Source: Mesodorylaimus sp. YZB2_4 (lineage: Eukaryota > Nematoda > Enoplea > Dorylaimida > Dorylaimidae). From it: a DNA stretch of 64,000 nucleotides. Shown in pieces: positions 32,828 through 44,150 of this stretch; position 1 is the stretch's first letter, and every line of letters begins with the position of its first letter. The DNA lies in the NCBI GenBank assembly GCA_030248295.1, contig JASANH010001446.1, positions 1 to 64,000 on the forward strand, in the 5' to 3' direction. Made by a program: the position numbers and the translations under genes. The notes beneath the pieces are model-generated. The model searched no databases and was not told where the DNA came from. It saw only the letters and a program-made list of their open reading frames with translations.

Positions 32828-34018
32828 GCAATTATCAGATGAGAGGAAAATGCTTGAAAGTATTTTACATACAGTATGCCTGGTCGGTGTGAGTGTCACA
32901 GTGGTGTCGTTCCTGATTTTGTGATACAGTATACAGCATAGATCTTGTATCCAGTCACTATGTTTTAAAAAGGCCAATATTCATATGCTCTAATGTTCAG
33001 AACTGACCACGGCACATCGGCCTTGAAACCACACTCATGCTTATCAGAGCGAAAAGTTATTTTACTTTACTTGATCGCGCTTGATATGCCCATGAGAAGG
33101 CTGAGTGCCTGATTGCTCTTCACTTATAGAAATTACCAGACTACAAGCATACGACCCGCCAAAGTTTGATATACTCGACATAAATGTACACCAAAGAGTA
33201 CGCTCGCTGGTCTTGGCCACGGACACTAACCAGACAAGTTGAGCCAAATCTGCGATGATTTTTCAAATCATCGACAACCGAGACAAAATCTGAACGTTTT
33301 GCTCGCAGCTTCAATGCGGTTCGGGACAGGGCTCGGGCGCTCACGATTTGTTTCTAGGCTGTCATCCTGGTCGATCGCTCTGTCAGCAGACTGATTTGGA
33401 GTCACTGATTTCAACTACTGTATAGGCATAATGCATGGTGTTCGCAGCTGTGCTTTGTCAGGGGAGACAAAGCGTGCTGCACATATCGCTCACAGTTACA
33501 CTGCTCCCATAATCCTTGGCAGCAGGATTATGTTTGTAATTAAGGGTCACCTTCTTGTGGTTCTAGGAATGCTTGGGTTTCAATTTATTTTAGATTTCCG
33601 ATTTATTATCAACCTCTGCGCCTGAAACGGTGCCTCAACTATAAATTATCAGTGCAACCGTCTGAACGCCCTATCTCTGTTAGATATTTTTCTCGAAAGC
33701 TTATAGATTCCATCCTCGTTCCAACAGTCCCTTGTAATAATATACAAGAGCCAGGTTGAATAGATATGGAGCAATTCCAACCAGCTTGCTGCCCCACAAA
33801 CTCTATCATCAACTTTGTACGCATCGCTTCGATTGTCGAATACCATCACTAATTTACGCAGTAAAATCAAGCAGCATAACTATATATCGGGTCCTAGGAG
33901 TCAATACATTACAGTTTAGAAAAGAAATAAAAAGGCAAAGTCCAAGTTTCAAGTTAACTTTGGAAAAAGTGTTCATACTCAGAGTATCTACCTATCATAC
34001 ACTAGGAGGATTCAGTGC
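32828..34018. other. Intergenic, no gene seen
   Basis: Spacer between the receptor gene and the 3' end of the PAN/TSP1 gene. No frame with coding character. A small inverted repeat (CATAATCC..GGATTATG, about 33506-33531) is the only structure noted. Confidence 0.5.
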
Positions 34019-36145
34019 TTAGCATGGAGCAATACAATAGCGGAAGAATGGGCCCTGGCATTCGAAAGGAGTACGCAAACATTGGCGGGATTGAAAACCA
34101 ACTCGATTTCCATTTTGACATGGGCGTCGTTCATCGAATGATCGGCACTCTTCGCTCCAAGGACCCCACGCCTCTTCGACAGAGTTGACAGCACTTTGCA
34201 AGAGCTTATTTTTCGGTCCGCCTTTCCCTGATTTGCCTCCTAGTGGTCCCGACGTGACGCGTTCGGATTTGCGGGGCTTAGATTCTTCCGATTCATCTCC
34301 TTTGCTGACTTCCTCGCCGCTCTTCTCCTCGGCCGAGTCGGAGGATGGCTTCTTGTTGCGCGCTTTTTCATCTAAAATCCAAGCATCTTATCAGAATAGC
34401 TCTTTTAAACAGTCAAAATCGTACTTTCGCCAGAGGATTTTGGCTTCTCAGCCGACACTTTCTTGACTTTCAGATCGTCACCCTCGTTTTTAGAGGCATT
34501 AGACGGCTTGGCATTGCTCGAGTTGTTGGACAATTTGACGGTGGATCCAACTTTCTTGGCGTCGATGGACTTTTGTTTGGAGCTTTGCTTCTTTTGCGCT
34601 AAAAAAGACGGAAGAATAAAGCATGGGCTGACAGAAATTCTACCTGATGGGCTCACATCGGATCTGGTTGTCCAAGACGCATCCGTTTTCGAAGTATACC
34701 ACATTCTCTTCGTCTTCTTCATCAGCGAAAACGTCAGGGGCATCTTGAGCCTAGAAAAGACCTTGGTCAACTACTGCCCACCATGACAAATCGCGATCAA
34801 GCTTACTGACGCCACGCTCAAAATGCACTCGCCCGCTTTTCCGAAGAACATGGCAGACTAGAAACAGAAGTTATTGCTTGCCTTTAAATGACAGGGAAGA
34901 AACACATTTCATACCCTGCACTCGGCACTCATCTCAATGCAGGCTTGAATGCAGGTGGCCAAACTCTTCGTGTGCGACACATTCTTGGCGAAACCAATTA
35001 GAACAGCTTGGTCAGCACGGAAGAATGGTGCCTCGCCGCAATCAGCTGGGGTGCCCTCTGAAAAATGAGGTCCATGTTACCGTGGCCGCAGGTGTCAGGG
35101 CAGAAAAGAGTCAAGCTCAAGCTTGCTGTGGACGTTTGTGCGATGCGCCAGACTCTAAAGTGGCCACGCTATGCCAGCATGGACCCAGCGTGGACGGGGA
35201 GGGACGTGGAGCTGAGCCCTAGCTTGTTAGTCAAGGGTCTCACGTACAGCCCGTGAACCTTCAGTTGGAAATTCGACCCCAATTTATTTCTTCCTTGGAT
35301 CGCACAGAACAGTCAGTTTTGCCATATGAGCCCGATGTGAAGCGGTGAACCTAAACTACAAAAGTTAGACGGTGTAAGGGTGTGGCATGGTATGGGCGGG
35401 TTCCCAGAAAGGTGCGACTGCCTTGCTCTGACTCCATCACGAAAGAACATGATGGATCTGGATATAGGCGACCCGATGGATCTCCCACGCCTCATTCATT
35501 TCAGGGCTCTTAGCACTGATCCTGCGCTTGATGCTCCAAACATGCATCCACCCACGCTTGGTTGGACTTACCAGGCAAGCAGAACTTCTCGTAATACCGA
35601 TGTCCATCGGCTGCTTTCAACTCTAACTTTCCTACTGGCATGGCCTTGCCTCGATAAACTGTGCAACTCTTTTCCTTGATGTTGTACACATAGGAAGAGC
35701 ACATGACTTGGCTTCCTTGTTCATCCTGAAAATCAGTCATACATATCTGAACTACCTCGAGCTAAACCTGGACTCTTACCTTGTTATCAGTGCACATGTT
35801 CTTGCACTCAGATTCGGCTACATCCTTGTAAATAATCTTGTTCTCAGCACCAGCCAATTTGTGTCCATCGACGACCAAGTAAGCGGGAATACGATCATCG
35901 CAGATGGCTAAACATTAAAGCACATGGTGGCAGGACTGGTCATCCATAGTGCATGGCTTATAATTAGTCCACCACTGTACTAGGCCGTAGGACTATATCG
36001 CGGAGCCATCTTCCCAAACCAATGGTCGACGCGGCCCTTTCTGGAATAACCTACCTCCATCCTGAACTGATAACCGATCAATGACATTGGCTGATCGAGC
36101 AGCCGTAGCCAGAAGCAAGGCAACGAAACCAAGTGAAATGATCAT
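34019..36145 (-). CDS. Secreted protein with two PAN/apple domains, Lys/Ser-rich linker and C-terminal TSP1 repeat
   Basis: Eight exons: 36145-36055, 35907-35780, 35725-35572, 35057-34915, 34857-34807, 34750-34657, 34598-34425, 34371-34019; 395 residues. Residues 1-18 are a signal peptide (MIISLGFVALLLATAARS). Two Cys-patterned PAN-like modules follow: ICDDRIPAYLVVDG..ESECKNMCTDN..CSSYVYN..SCTVYRG, then ADCGEAPFFRADQ..LATCIQACIEMSAEC..GECIL. A region rich in Lys, Ser and Glu links to WGPWSEECRSFDERRPC..QCLRTPFECQGPFFRYC, a thrombospondin type-1 repeat. Exon 6 must end at the internal donor CGAT|gtgagc (34657); a later gtag donor would break the frame. The combination suggests an extracellular matrix, cuticle or apical-surface protein; the exact family is not recognised. 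Exon splitting of the second PAN module is unusual but in phase. Confidence 0.82.
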
Positions 36146-37676
36146 TTTCTTCCTTTCGCTGCGCCAAGTTTATAAGTGTATGAAACTAAGGAGACCACTG
36201 CACACAACACTCTTCAACCCAGACAATAATTGGCGCGTAGTGTTAAAAATTCTTTAATATACACTCCATTTCACCCAGTGACTTCGATTCGAATGCGGCT
36301 TCCAGGATGGGAACGCGATTACGGCCCACTCGCATACCGCACGTTCCGGTGACCCGTTTGTTTCTGTTCTCGAGGACACGCATTCATAACGTCATCGCGT
36401 CGAGGTTATGTCTCGAGCGACTTGATTGCACGCGCTATAAGCCCACGACCCGACTTTCTAGGACAAGGACACTTCGGCAATTCGACGTCACCGAATACGA
36501 ATAGACGAATCAAGAACAGTTTACCTTTCAAAAGTTTTCTTTGCCTTTTGTTCACCAACGCCATGCGAATCGTCAAATTTGTGGGGAATGCGGTTGTCAC
36601 GAGGATACGACTAGGGAGAAGAAGATTGCCACCTTACACCTGCCCTTATACAGGGTGCAAGGAGATTGGTTCTCGACCCGTCACTTGAGGAAGTTTGTCG
36701 GAATGAGGTTGGAGAAAAAACCGACCTTGACTTACTGCTGGGAAAGTGTGTCTCGACAGCGACTGTACTCGTTTGAGGAAATGGCAGTGCTGCGCGTGCA
36801 CTTGGGAATCCCTGAACCAGCTTGTCAGACAGGCACAGTCGCTAGAGATAATGGCTGATGAACACGAGTGTGGTGCCTGAATGGCATTGATGTGCATGAA
36901 TAGACCATTAATCGATCAAGTGATTTCTCACCGCTGATCGATAGAGGATAATAAACTGATCACCGAGTTCAAATGGCACACTGCCAGCGCACACTGGCCG
37001 TACATGGTACTCATGTTGTCGTACATACCTACTGTTGGCGTGGCGCATGTAATAATGGGGAAGCTCCAATAGATATGTTTCACCCGGGGTCCAGTATTGT
37101 AGGACTGTTTGCACCTAGCTTTCGACTGGCTATCCGTATCAGAACGATGCAGCATGCACACAGAGGTCCAAGGTTTGCGTGGAAGACATAATCGCCAAGT
37201 ATAGTCTTCCGCCTAAACAATGAGGGGCCTACTAGTATAAGAATGGCTTTATGTGCATATTTCGCACCCGCACTTCCAAGCACGGAACATAAAAGACGCC
37301 TTTGGACTTGGAAACGCCATCAAAAGAACTCATCACCCGCTCCTGCATTTTTCGCATCATTTCAGACCACCCTAGTAAGCCGCGGAGGGAGGACTACATA
37401 GAGAACGTGGCAAATAGTTCCTTAGATTATTGAAATCACCTTCGAGCCATTGAGCCATTTGAGAAGGGCAAGTTCCAAGGGGGATGCTTCGGCTGCGCGT
37501 GTCTCCTCTTCTCTCTTCGCTTCTTTCGTATCGATTTTCTACGGCTGCATTATGACCAAGCATGAAGGCTTACTGAAAAAGAACACATAGCATGGCTGGC
37601 TAGCAGGGTTGGCGGGTGCCTCCGAAAGCTGCTTCCGGCGCTGTTGACATGATCATTCGACACTCTAGTAAAGACC
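36146..37676. other. Intergenic, no gene seen
   Basis: Lies between the start of the PAN/TSP1 gene and the start of the Popeye gene, so both promoters should be here. The overlapping open frames at 36422-36858 (one with CGECGCHE) have no recognisable domain and no clear splice context, so I leave them uncalled. Confidence 0.45.
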
Positions 37677-39877
37677 ATGGCTCCTCTGAACATTACTGCT
37701 TCGGCACTGGCCGTCACTCGAATAGTTATACAAAATAGCGTTTTCGAGTTTTCGCCCAAAGATCATTCTCCCCTCCCGTCACCTTTTTCTATCAACTCCA
37801 ACTGGCTCGGATGCGTGTACTGGCTGCCAATACAGAAAAGCGCAGTGTTCCAATTGGCCAACGTGTGCTTCTTCCTCGCTTGCACTTCACCCACTGGTGC
37901 CTATGGCTCTTTGTTCTTACATGGCTCTATTGTTTTAGGTAAGTCATCCATGGCCATACGACCCCTTGATCTACCCTGCTATACGAAAATACTGCAGGCT
38001 TACCATCGTGTGAGAGCCCAGCAGCAGAAATTCCAAAAGTTGGCTTGGCGAGACCTATTAGAATATTATTCTCTTTCTAGGCTACCTTCTCTACGCCACG
38101 TGGGCGTGGAATGTGGTGTGTGCTCCATCAGTTTTCACTTGGGCATTCGTATTTGTCATATTGAATGTGGGACAGATCTTGTATCTGCTTTACCAAATGA
38201 GGACTGTTCGCTTTTTACCCGATTTGGAAGCACTTTATTTAAAGATCTTCAAGCCTTTTCAAGTGAGTATGTAGGTGGAATTCTTGGCCTGTGGACGTCT
38301 CAGCATGGTTACCACTCCTGTTCCTATCGCACTAGGCTCTGCTTATAGGTCTCAAGGAAGGAATTTAGCAACATCACATCGGCAGAGTATTCGCACATGA
38401 TAACTTTGATCGGTGGCGATGCGTACGCAGTGGAGAACATAACCAAGACGGATCGATTGGCATTTCTTATGCGTGGCAGGTAAACGAGAATAGGACCAAT
38501 GTACGTCAGAGCTCGAATTGAGGGGCAACAAGCATGACAATGATAGTAGCCTATTCTATTGGTTCAGGTCAGTCAATACTCATTGGTGTATGAGTACGAA
38601 CATAGGCGCAACGCATTGCACGAACGGCTTACGTCTAATAGTCTGGGGACTCTCTCCGCTAAGTGGAAGAAGTGCATCGTGACATTTGAGACGACCACAT
38701 GGGAATTTATGAGCTTTCAAACTAATCCGCAAAGTTTTTCTTGTCTCGTTGTGCCATTATAAGACCTACAGTATGAAACCAGTCTGTTTTCCCTATCAGG
38801 ATGCAAGTTTCGTTTGAACGTCGCCCATTGCATTGCGTATTTCCCCACGAGTTTGTGGACTCGGCCGAGTTCCACTCGTCGGCCTCGCTGAGAGCTCATA
38901 ATCGATTCACTGTAAGTGAATAATAATCAGAGCCTTCGGCTTGAATGGCATTCTCCAAATACGTTTTGACTGTACTTAGGTCCTTTCAGGTATCAATCAC
39001 AGCCTTGACCGAGTGCGAATTGCTCATCTGGGAACGTGCTGACATTGAGTATCTCATGATCAAGTATCCTTACATAAGGACTATCATGGAAAGTCTAGTA
39101 GCCAAGGATATTCTTCAGAAGCTAATGATTTTAGGGAGCCAGGTAAGGTCGGTACAGAGCACGCCTCAGCACGTGAATCACATACTCTGCATACTCACTT
39201 GTATCCCCTGGGAACACCTATTGTATATATTCTTATCCCTCACAATATATCTCTGGGGTAAAACTGCTTTATGCAATATGGGTACCTCTGTCATAAGATA
39301 CATTTTGAGCACCTACTTTTTGACTTTCTTTTCATAATTTTGCTCTTCCTCATCATTTTTATTCACTTATTATGGCCGACACATCAGTTCCGGAGACCTA
39401 ACATAGGAACTTTTGTACGGGAGCAAAAATTTGAAATTTTGTAAGCTCCCTCACTTGTATCCCCCGGGTCGGACCCATTGTAATCCTACAGCCCCAGGGT
39501 GACTGTAGGGTTCGCAGTAACTTCGGTCCGCTATCCCACATTGCCCACACGTCCTGTTTCAGATCTCGGGATGGCGTTCTCATCAGCCGTGCGACTTGCG
39601 TTTGGCGCAAAAGAAGTCCTTTGTCACGTCCTTACGTACAAACTCGATCAGTAGCCTGATACCTCTGGATAACGATTCATTGCGAGATGATGAAGACACG
39701 ATAGATTCAAATAAGAAATATAATATAGCTCCTCCTTTGATCCGAAAATCACCCTTAAGCATGCCCTGCTCAGCTAATATCGAACTGGCTCAATGGTATA
39801 ATGCTTTTCTAAAACGGGAATTGGTATACAGCAGCGGGTGCGCTAGATCCTTGGGAGCGCCACGGCTATCCCATTAG
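37677..39877 (+). CDS. Popeye domain-containing protein (cAMP-binding membrane protein)
   Basis: Six exons: 37677-37938, 38081-38262, 38349-38479, 38800-38911, 38990-39142, 39563-39877; 384 residues (vertebrate POPDC1 ~360). Layout matches the family: short extracellular N-terminus with an NIT glycosylation site, membrane helices in AVFQLANVCFFLACTS.., LFLHGSIVLG and VFTWAFVFVILNVGQILYLL, then the cytoplasmic Popeye domain from LYLKIFKPFQ to KDILQKLMI. In the cAMP-binding region the family's DSPE is DSAE here (HEFVDSAEFHSS) and VTI is VSI (FTVSITALTECELLIW). The last exon is a Ser/Asp-rich tail. Popeye proteins act at the plasma membrane of muscle and epithelia as cAMP effectors. Tail-to-tail with the KChIP gene at only 63 bp. 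Confidence 0.92.
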
Positions 39878-39940
39878 TGCTACGGAGTTTATTTCACAAA
39901 GTCCTCGCTAATGGATGCTAATACGAGTAGTATCAGTTGG

Positions 39941-42900
39941 TCAGTTGGAATGTAAACGAGTGTCGAATAAATTCATCGACTCTGTGATGTCTTTGTCCTG
40001 AAAGCAAGCAGCATGGGTGCGTACAAGCCCAATATAAGAACCTGAACGTACTTTTTTACAGGCTTCTAGAAACTCCTGTAGCGTAATTGAACCGTCTCCG
40101 TTTTCATCCATTTTCTGAAAAAGAAGTCCCTAGCATCAGCTGGTTGGTAACACCATCGAGCTTACATCGAAAATATAGTCGATATGGTTTTGTACAGTGT
40201 CTGGCTCGATGGGTGGTTCGGCAGCAGCACCCATCATGCTATAGACACTGCCAATGATCCTTTCAATGTCCTTCTTGGTCAATATGCCATCCCTGTCAAC
40301 ATCGTACAAGTCGAAGACCCAACGGAGCTTGTCTTCAGTCGAGCCACGAGATAATGTCGAGAGGCCGATGACAAATTCCTGTAAAATATACATGGTGTCA
40401 CGGATACATGTACCTAGAGGCTTCACTTCAGCGCAGAATGATCACATGTTTAGCCTGACTAGTGACTGCTCGGTTAATTGTGATTTTGTCTGGGACCAGT
40501 CAGCAGGTTATCGGGTCACGCAACACCAAATGCACTCAAGGCTAAAGAGGTGCATATGTGACTAATCCTGACTGGTTCCCGATTTGCAGTGACAGCAACC
40601 TGCTTTCTTGTGGCCCGCCCCTCAGCCTTCTGTTGATCCTCGCCTTGTCAGTCGCGAGTTGCCGCCGAAGTAAAGATTGTGAGACGTTTCCCCACTTGGT
40701 CGATTCCCCCACTTGGTCGATTCCCCCACTGAGACGATTCCCCCACTGTGTCGTTTTCCCCACCTCGTCTGGTGGGGGGATCGACTCACTGAGACATGCG
40801 ACGTTTCCTCACTGAGACGATTCCCCTACCATCAGTTTTGTGGTGGGAGAGAAACTGCGGCTATCCAAATTTTGCGCCTTCGTATGGGAATAAGTTCTCA
40901 TCCACAAATCTTCATAGCTTGTCCTAGGAGACATGAAATATGCCTCAAATACTCCACGATTTTGTTGAATCATCGTTCGACTGCCGTGCTCCAAAAGCCA
41001 TGTTGTGATAGGGCCTAAAATGCTTGCTTCACGTTTGCTCCTTGGACCACCCTCGCCTGGTTCGAGGACAATAAAGACGAGCCTAATGTATCGTGAATGA
41101 GAAAACTACTTTGCCAAAATCTGCAGCTGTGGTGAATTCACCAAAGTCCCACTGCCTAAATTTTATGTCTTCTGTTTTTTCCCGATTCACAGTGAGGTAG
41201 TTCTATCCGTTAATCTGGATTTGAAACATGCCCTCATTGGCACATTCGTATTCGTCTTACATACATTCGTATTGGCAACGTAAGTTGGGAGTCTGCAATA
41301 AGTAGGGAGGTCGAAAAGTTTGTAGCCTGAATACCTTGCACGTTGAGCTGCAGCACCAAACTTGTACTTTACACTGCCCCTCAACCTACAAGCAGAGCCT
41401 ATCATCCTGCCACATACGTGCTGCCTTTGCGACCCAAGTCGTAACTACCTGCATATCAGGAGAAAATTATGATGGTGGCGGGAAGCGACACGGTGGGGGA
41501 ATCGTCACAGTGGGGTAAACGTCGCATGTCTCAGTGAGTCGATTCTTCCACCAGACGAGGTGGAGAAAACGACACAGTGGGGGGAATCGTCACAGTGGGG
41601 GAAACGACCGAGTGGGGGAATCGTCACAACACCGAAGTAAAAGATTGCTTCTCCTTTTCGTCCAGGGTATGCCTGATTGGATGGCAGCTTGGCAGGCCTA
41701 CTGTACTCATCATACATATTTGGCTTGTAGTCGAACTCTTGCTAGCAAGCGCTCATCAAGCATGACGCCCTTTGTTCGCTGCTTTTAATTAGCATGAAAT
41801 TACGAGTGCACTAAAATCATGGAAATGTGCGCATCGCCTATGCCATGTGTGCGCCCAAGGTTTCAGTGCACTTTTCAAACCCTACATATAACGTTACAGA
41901 TCGGTTTTCTCAGGTTGGGTGAAGTGTATTGCCTAGTAAACCACCAAAGCACACACAGCAGTACCTCTGCGTGTCTTCACTAGGAGCACCTTCCCAGGGG
42001 ACATCCTGGACTAGGCATTGGCTTCCTTGGAAGATGGCGGGTGGGCTGTGAACCCTGTCGGTGATCGACAGCCGAGACTGTCCCCTCGTTTTGCTTCCGT
42101 CTCTCCTCTCGGAGCACCTTGACGGTGCTGGGTGAGCCACTCACGGCTTGACTAGGTCAGCGAGGCTTTATGGTTCGCAAACAGACCTCCGTCACCGGGA
42201 ATGGAACCCTGGGGCGAACCGAGCCGCTCGCTACCACCATATGGGTAGACGACCGCTGCACCACCGCAGCCGCGCCGAGTCTGCACTAATCCTACTGTTC
42301 CAGTCCCTCCATGGGGCGCTACCTTTTCAACTTCAGCAGGCCAGATAATCATGAAAGGGTATGTAAAGCAGTTATGTGAAGCGACTACGGTAGCTGCCAC
42401 CAGCACAGGTCCCGTGATGATAGAAGGCGAGACGGGAGACCTCCCCGACTGTTCAGAGGCTGTATATGAATCTTTTTTTAGCGTCTGCAGCATACCTTCG
42501 ATTCCCCCCCCCCCCCCCCCCCCCCCGCACAGCCTTGCTGATAAGCGTTGACTGCTGGCCAGTTATGGTAAAAAAGCAGGCTAAACCCAAAAAAGGTCTT
42601 AACTACTGCTTGTGTTGGTAAAGGAAAATCTTTGCTCTCTCTCTCTCTGCGACCTATGCTGTTGAGGTAAATTTGGTAGGGCGCACGGCAGTCATAACTA
42701 CAGCAGACCACAAACTGGCGTTTGGCTGTAGATTTGAAATATCACACCGCTCTACCCTGTTTCTCTTCCTCTTCCTCTTAAATCCCCCACAAGGAAGAAA
42801 GGCCCTTTAATATGGATTCACTGCCTTGTTTATCGGTTGGATCAATAAAATTAATAAAGCAACCCCAGTCGGTTTCACGGACACTTCTAAGACATCATTA

Positions 42901-44150
42901 GCGGATTGAGTAAATGGCTCGGTCATGGCCTGCGGGCAATAATTTGCCACGAAACTCGTCATCCAGAGTAGAAATAGCCATCGATACTCTGCCAGCTTAT
43001 TAGCAAAGTAAAAATAGATGCAAAGCCCGGTGATGCACAATGAAAAACGAAAATGTAAAGGTGGATAGTACTGTGTTCCAGTATCGACCAATCGACCAGT
43101 CCGGCAGAATCGATCTGATCCTACTACTGGATCAGCAATTAAAATTTTCCATTTTTTATCTACCGGGAAATGATAGTGTCTGCATGGCCGACTAAAGTAT
43201 AATGACCAAGTGTCATTTTTTCCTCGAAATTGGTATGTAGGCGGGACCTGATAGACGGTGAAAGCGGGGAAACAAAGCAGTTGGTGACGGGTGATGCCAA
43301 ATACGTCATCTCCGTTGACATATTATTTGATGAAGCGGAGAGGCCAGACCAGATTGGGATCTGGCCGATCCAGACCCCGGATCGGATCAGGGTAGGGATC
43401 AAAGCCTAGGCTTGGATCGGTCGATGCCAGACTGTGAGTGGTTGTTCTTAGTCATTTAAGAGACTAAGAGCACTGTACTTACAGAATTTCTCAAGGCTGT
43501 CCAGAGAGGACCCTGTAAGAAATATCTCTTACTTCGAAGGTAATGCGCCCATTTTGATCACGATCGAACGTATTGAATACATAAATGGCGTACTGATGAG
43601 GGTCAGAGTTAACTGAAAACGACAATACGCTCTCATCATCAAAGTCATGCACTTTGGCAGCTTATTTCAAATGAGGCCAATTTTCCAAGCTCACCTTGAG
43701 GAAAGAATTGCGCATAAATTTCTTTAAACTGTTCCAAGGAGACGGCTCCAGTCGGACAACCCTAAATGGAACAATTTGTTTTTTTAACTTTAAAAACTGC
43801 TACTGTGCTCGCCTGTTTGAATCCGCGATACATCAATTGTATTTCTTTTTTCGAAAATTTTGTGAGCAGGCATAGCTGGTTCAAACTCTCGGGCCTGCAT
43901 CTCAGAAAACTTCCTTGAATATCGGTCACGTCTTCAGTGTCAGGAGCTAAAATGGAATTTATTCATCTTTCGATCACATTCCGCACTTGTCTGGGTTGGG
44001 CATACGTAGATGCTTAATATCATGGTCCATAGGATGACAAAAAATGCAGTCTTGTAATCGATGGGTTGAAGCCTAATAGGCAAAAGCACTTGAATATTCT
44101 GCTCATAGACCCCGAGTCTTACCTTCTCCAACCATCTGAAAGGCCTCCAT
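39941..44150 (-). CDS. KChIP-type neuronal calcium sensor (Kv channel-interacting protein)
   Basis: Seven exons: 44150-44123, 43946-43813, 43761-43695, 43612-43533, 40378-40166, 40114-40052, 39997-39941; 213 residues. Sequence signature: RPESLNQLCLLTKFSKKEIQ..YRGFKQ, GCPTGAVSLEQFKEIYAQFFPQ (degenerate EF1, CPTG as in the family), YAIYVFNTFDRDQNGRITFE (EF2), EFVIGLSTLSRGS and DLYDVDRDGILTKKD (EF3, with Asp at the final liganding position where Glu is usual), KMDENGDGSITLQEF (EF4), DITESMNLFD end. KChIPs bind the N-terminus of Kv4 channels and regulate A-type currents; no N-terminal myristoylation Gly2 is present (MEAFQ). Intron 2 (43812-43762) uses a GC donor. Intron 4 is 3.15 kb and holds a fold-back element, a SINE and a MITE. 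Additional alternative 5' exons are possible upstream. Confidence 0.92.
40665..41647. mobile_element. Fold-back element with inverted minisatellite ends and ~15 bp target duplication
   Basis: Left end (about 40680-40840) is built of ~15-base units such as TTCCCCCACTTGGTCGA and TTCCCCCACTGAGACGA; right end (about 41480-41631) carries the same units as reverse complement, GTGGGGGAATCGTCACA. Internal DNA of ~640 bp separates them and has no gene. The whole is bounded by CCGAAGTAAAGATTG at 40665-40679 and CCGAAGTAAAAGATTG at 41632-41647, which read as target-site duplications. It lies in KChIP intron 4. Organisation resembles FB-type fold-back transposons; no transposase present. Confidence 0.75.
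41937..42273 (-). mobile_element. SINE family A with head, in KChIP intron 4
   Basis: Minus-strand copy with an intact tRNA-like head: GCGGCTGCGGTGGTGCAGCGG followed by GGTAGCGAGCGGCTCGG and the box B-like GGGTTCCATTCCCGG, then GAGGTCTG..CCTCGCTGACCTAG, CCGTGAGTGGCTCACCC, GGAGAGACGGAAGC, GGTTCACAGCCCACCCGCCA. It ends without the A/T-rich tail, so it is 3'-truncated or rearranged. A 23-base poly-C lies 230 bp downstream (42504-42526). Confidence 0.85.
43078..43430. mobile_element. MITE family B, copy 1 (KChIP intron 4)
   Basis: About 350 bp bounded by CCAGTATCGACCAATCG and CGGTCGATGCCAG, diverged forms of the family's inverted ends. Internal landmarks shared with the other two copies: GATCAGCAATTAAAATTTTCC, GGGAAATGATA, CAAATACGTCATC and GAAGCGGA followed by GATCGG/GGATCGGATCAGG. 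No coding capacity. Confidence 0.8.

Noticed and set aside
34644..34656. Later exon 6 donor (ATCAG|gtag) in the PAN/TSP1 gene
   Set aside because: It would shift the frame and hit a stop in exon 7; the donor at 34656 keeps the frame.
36422..36858. Overlapping frames with CGECGCHE and TCPYTGC words
   Set aside because: No zinc-finger spacing, conservation or splice structure to support a gene.
40680..41631. Short regularly spaced repeats resembling a CRISPR array
   Set aside because: Units are contiguous minisatellite repeats in inverted arrays in a eukaryotic intron, with no spacers or cas genes.
44050..44131. Hydrophobic N-terminal exon for KChIP (TAFFVILWTMILSIYVC)
   Set aside because: It does not join in phase with the adjacent start exon; an alternative transcript cannot be excluded but is unsupported.
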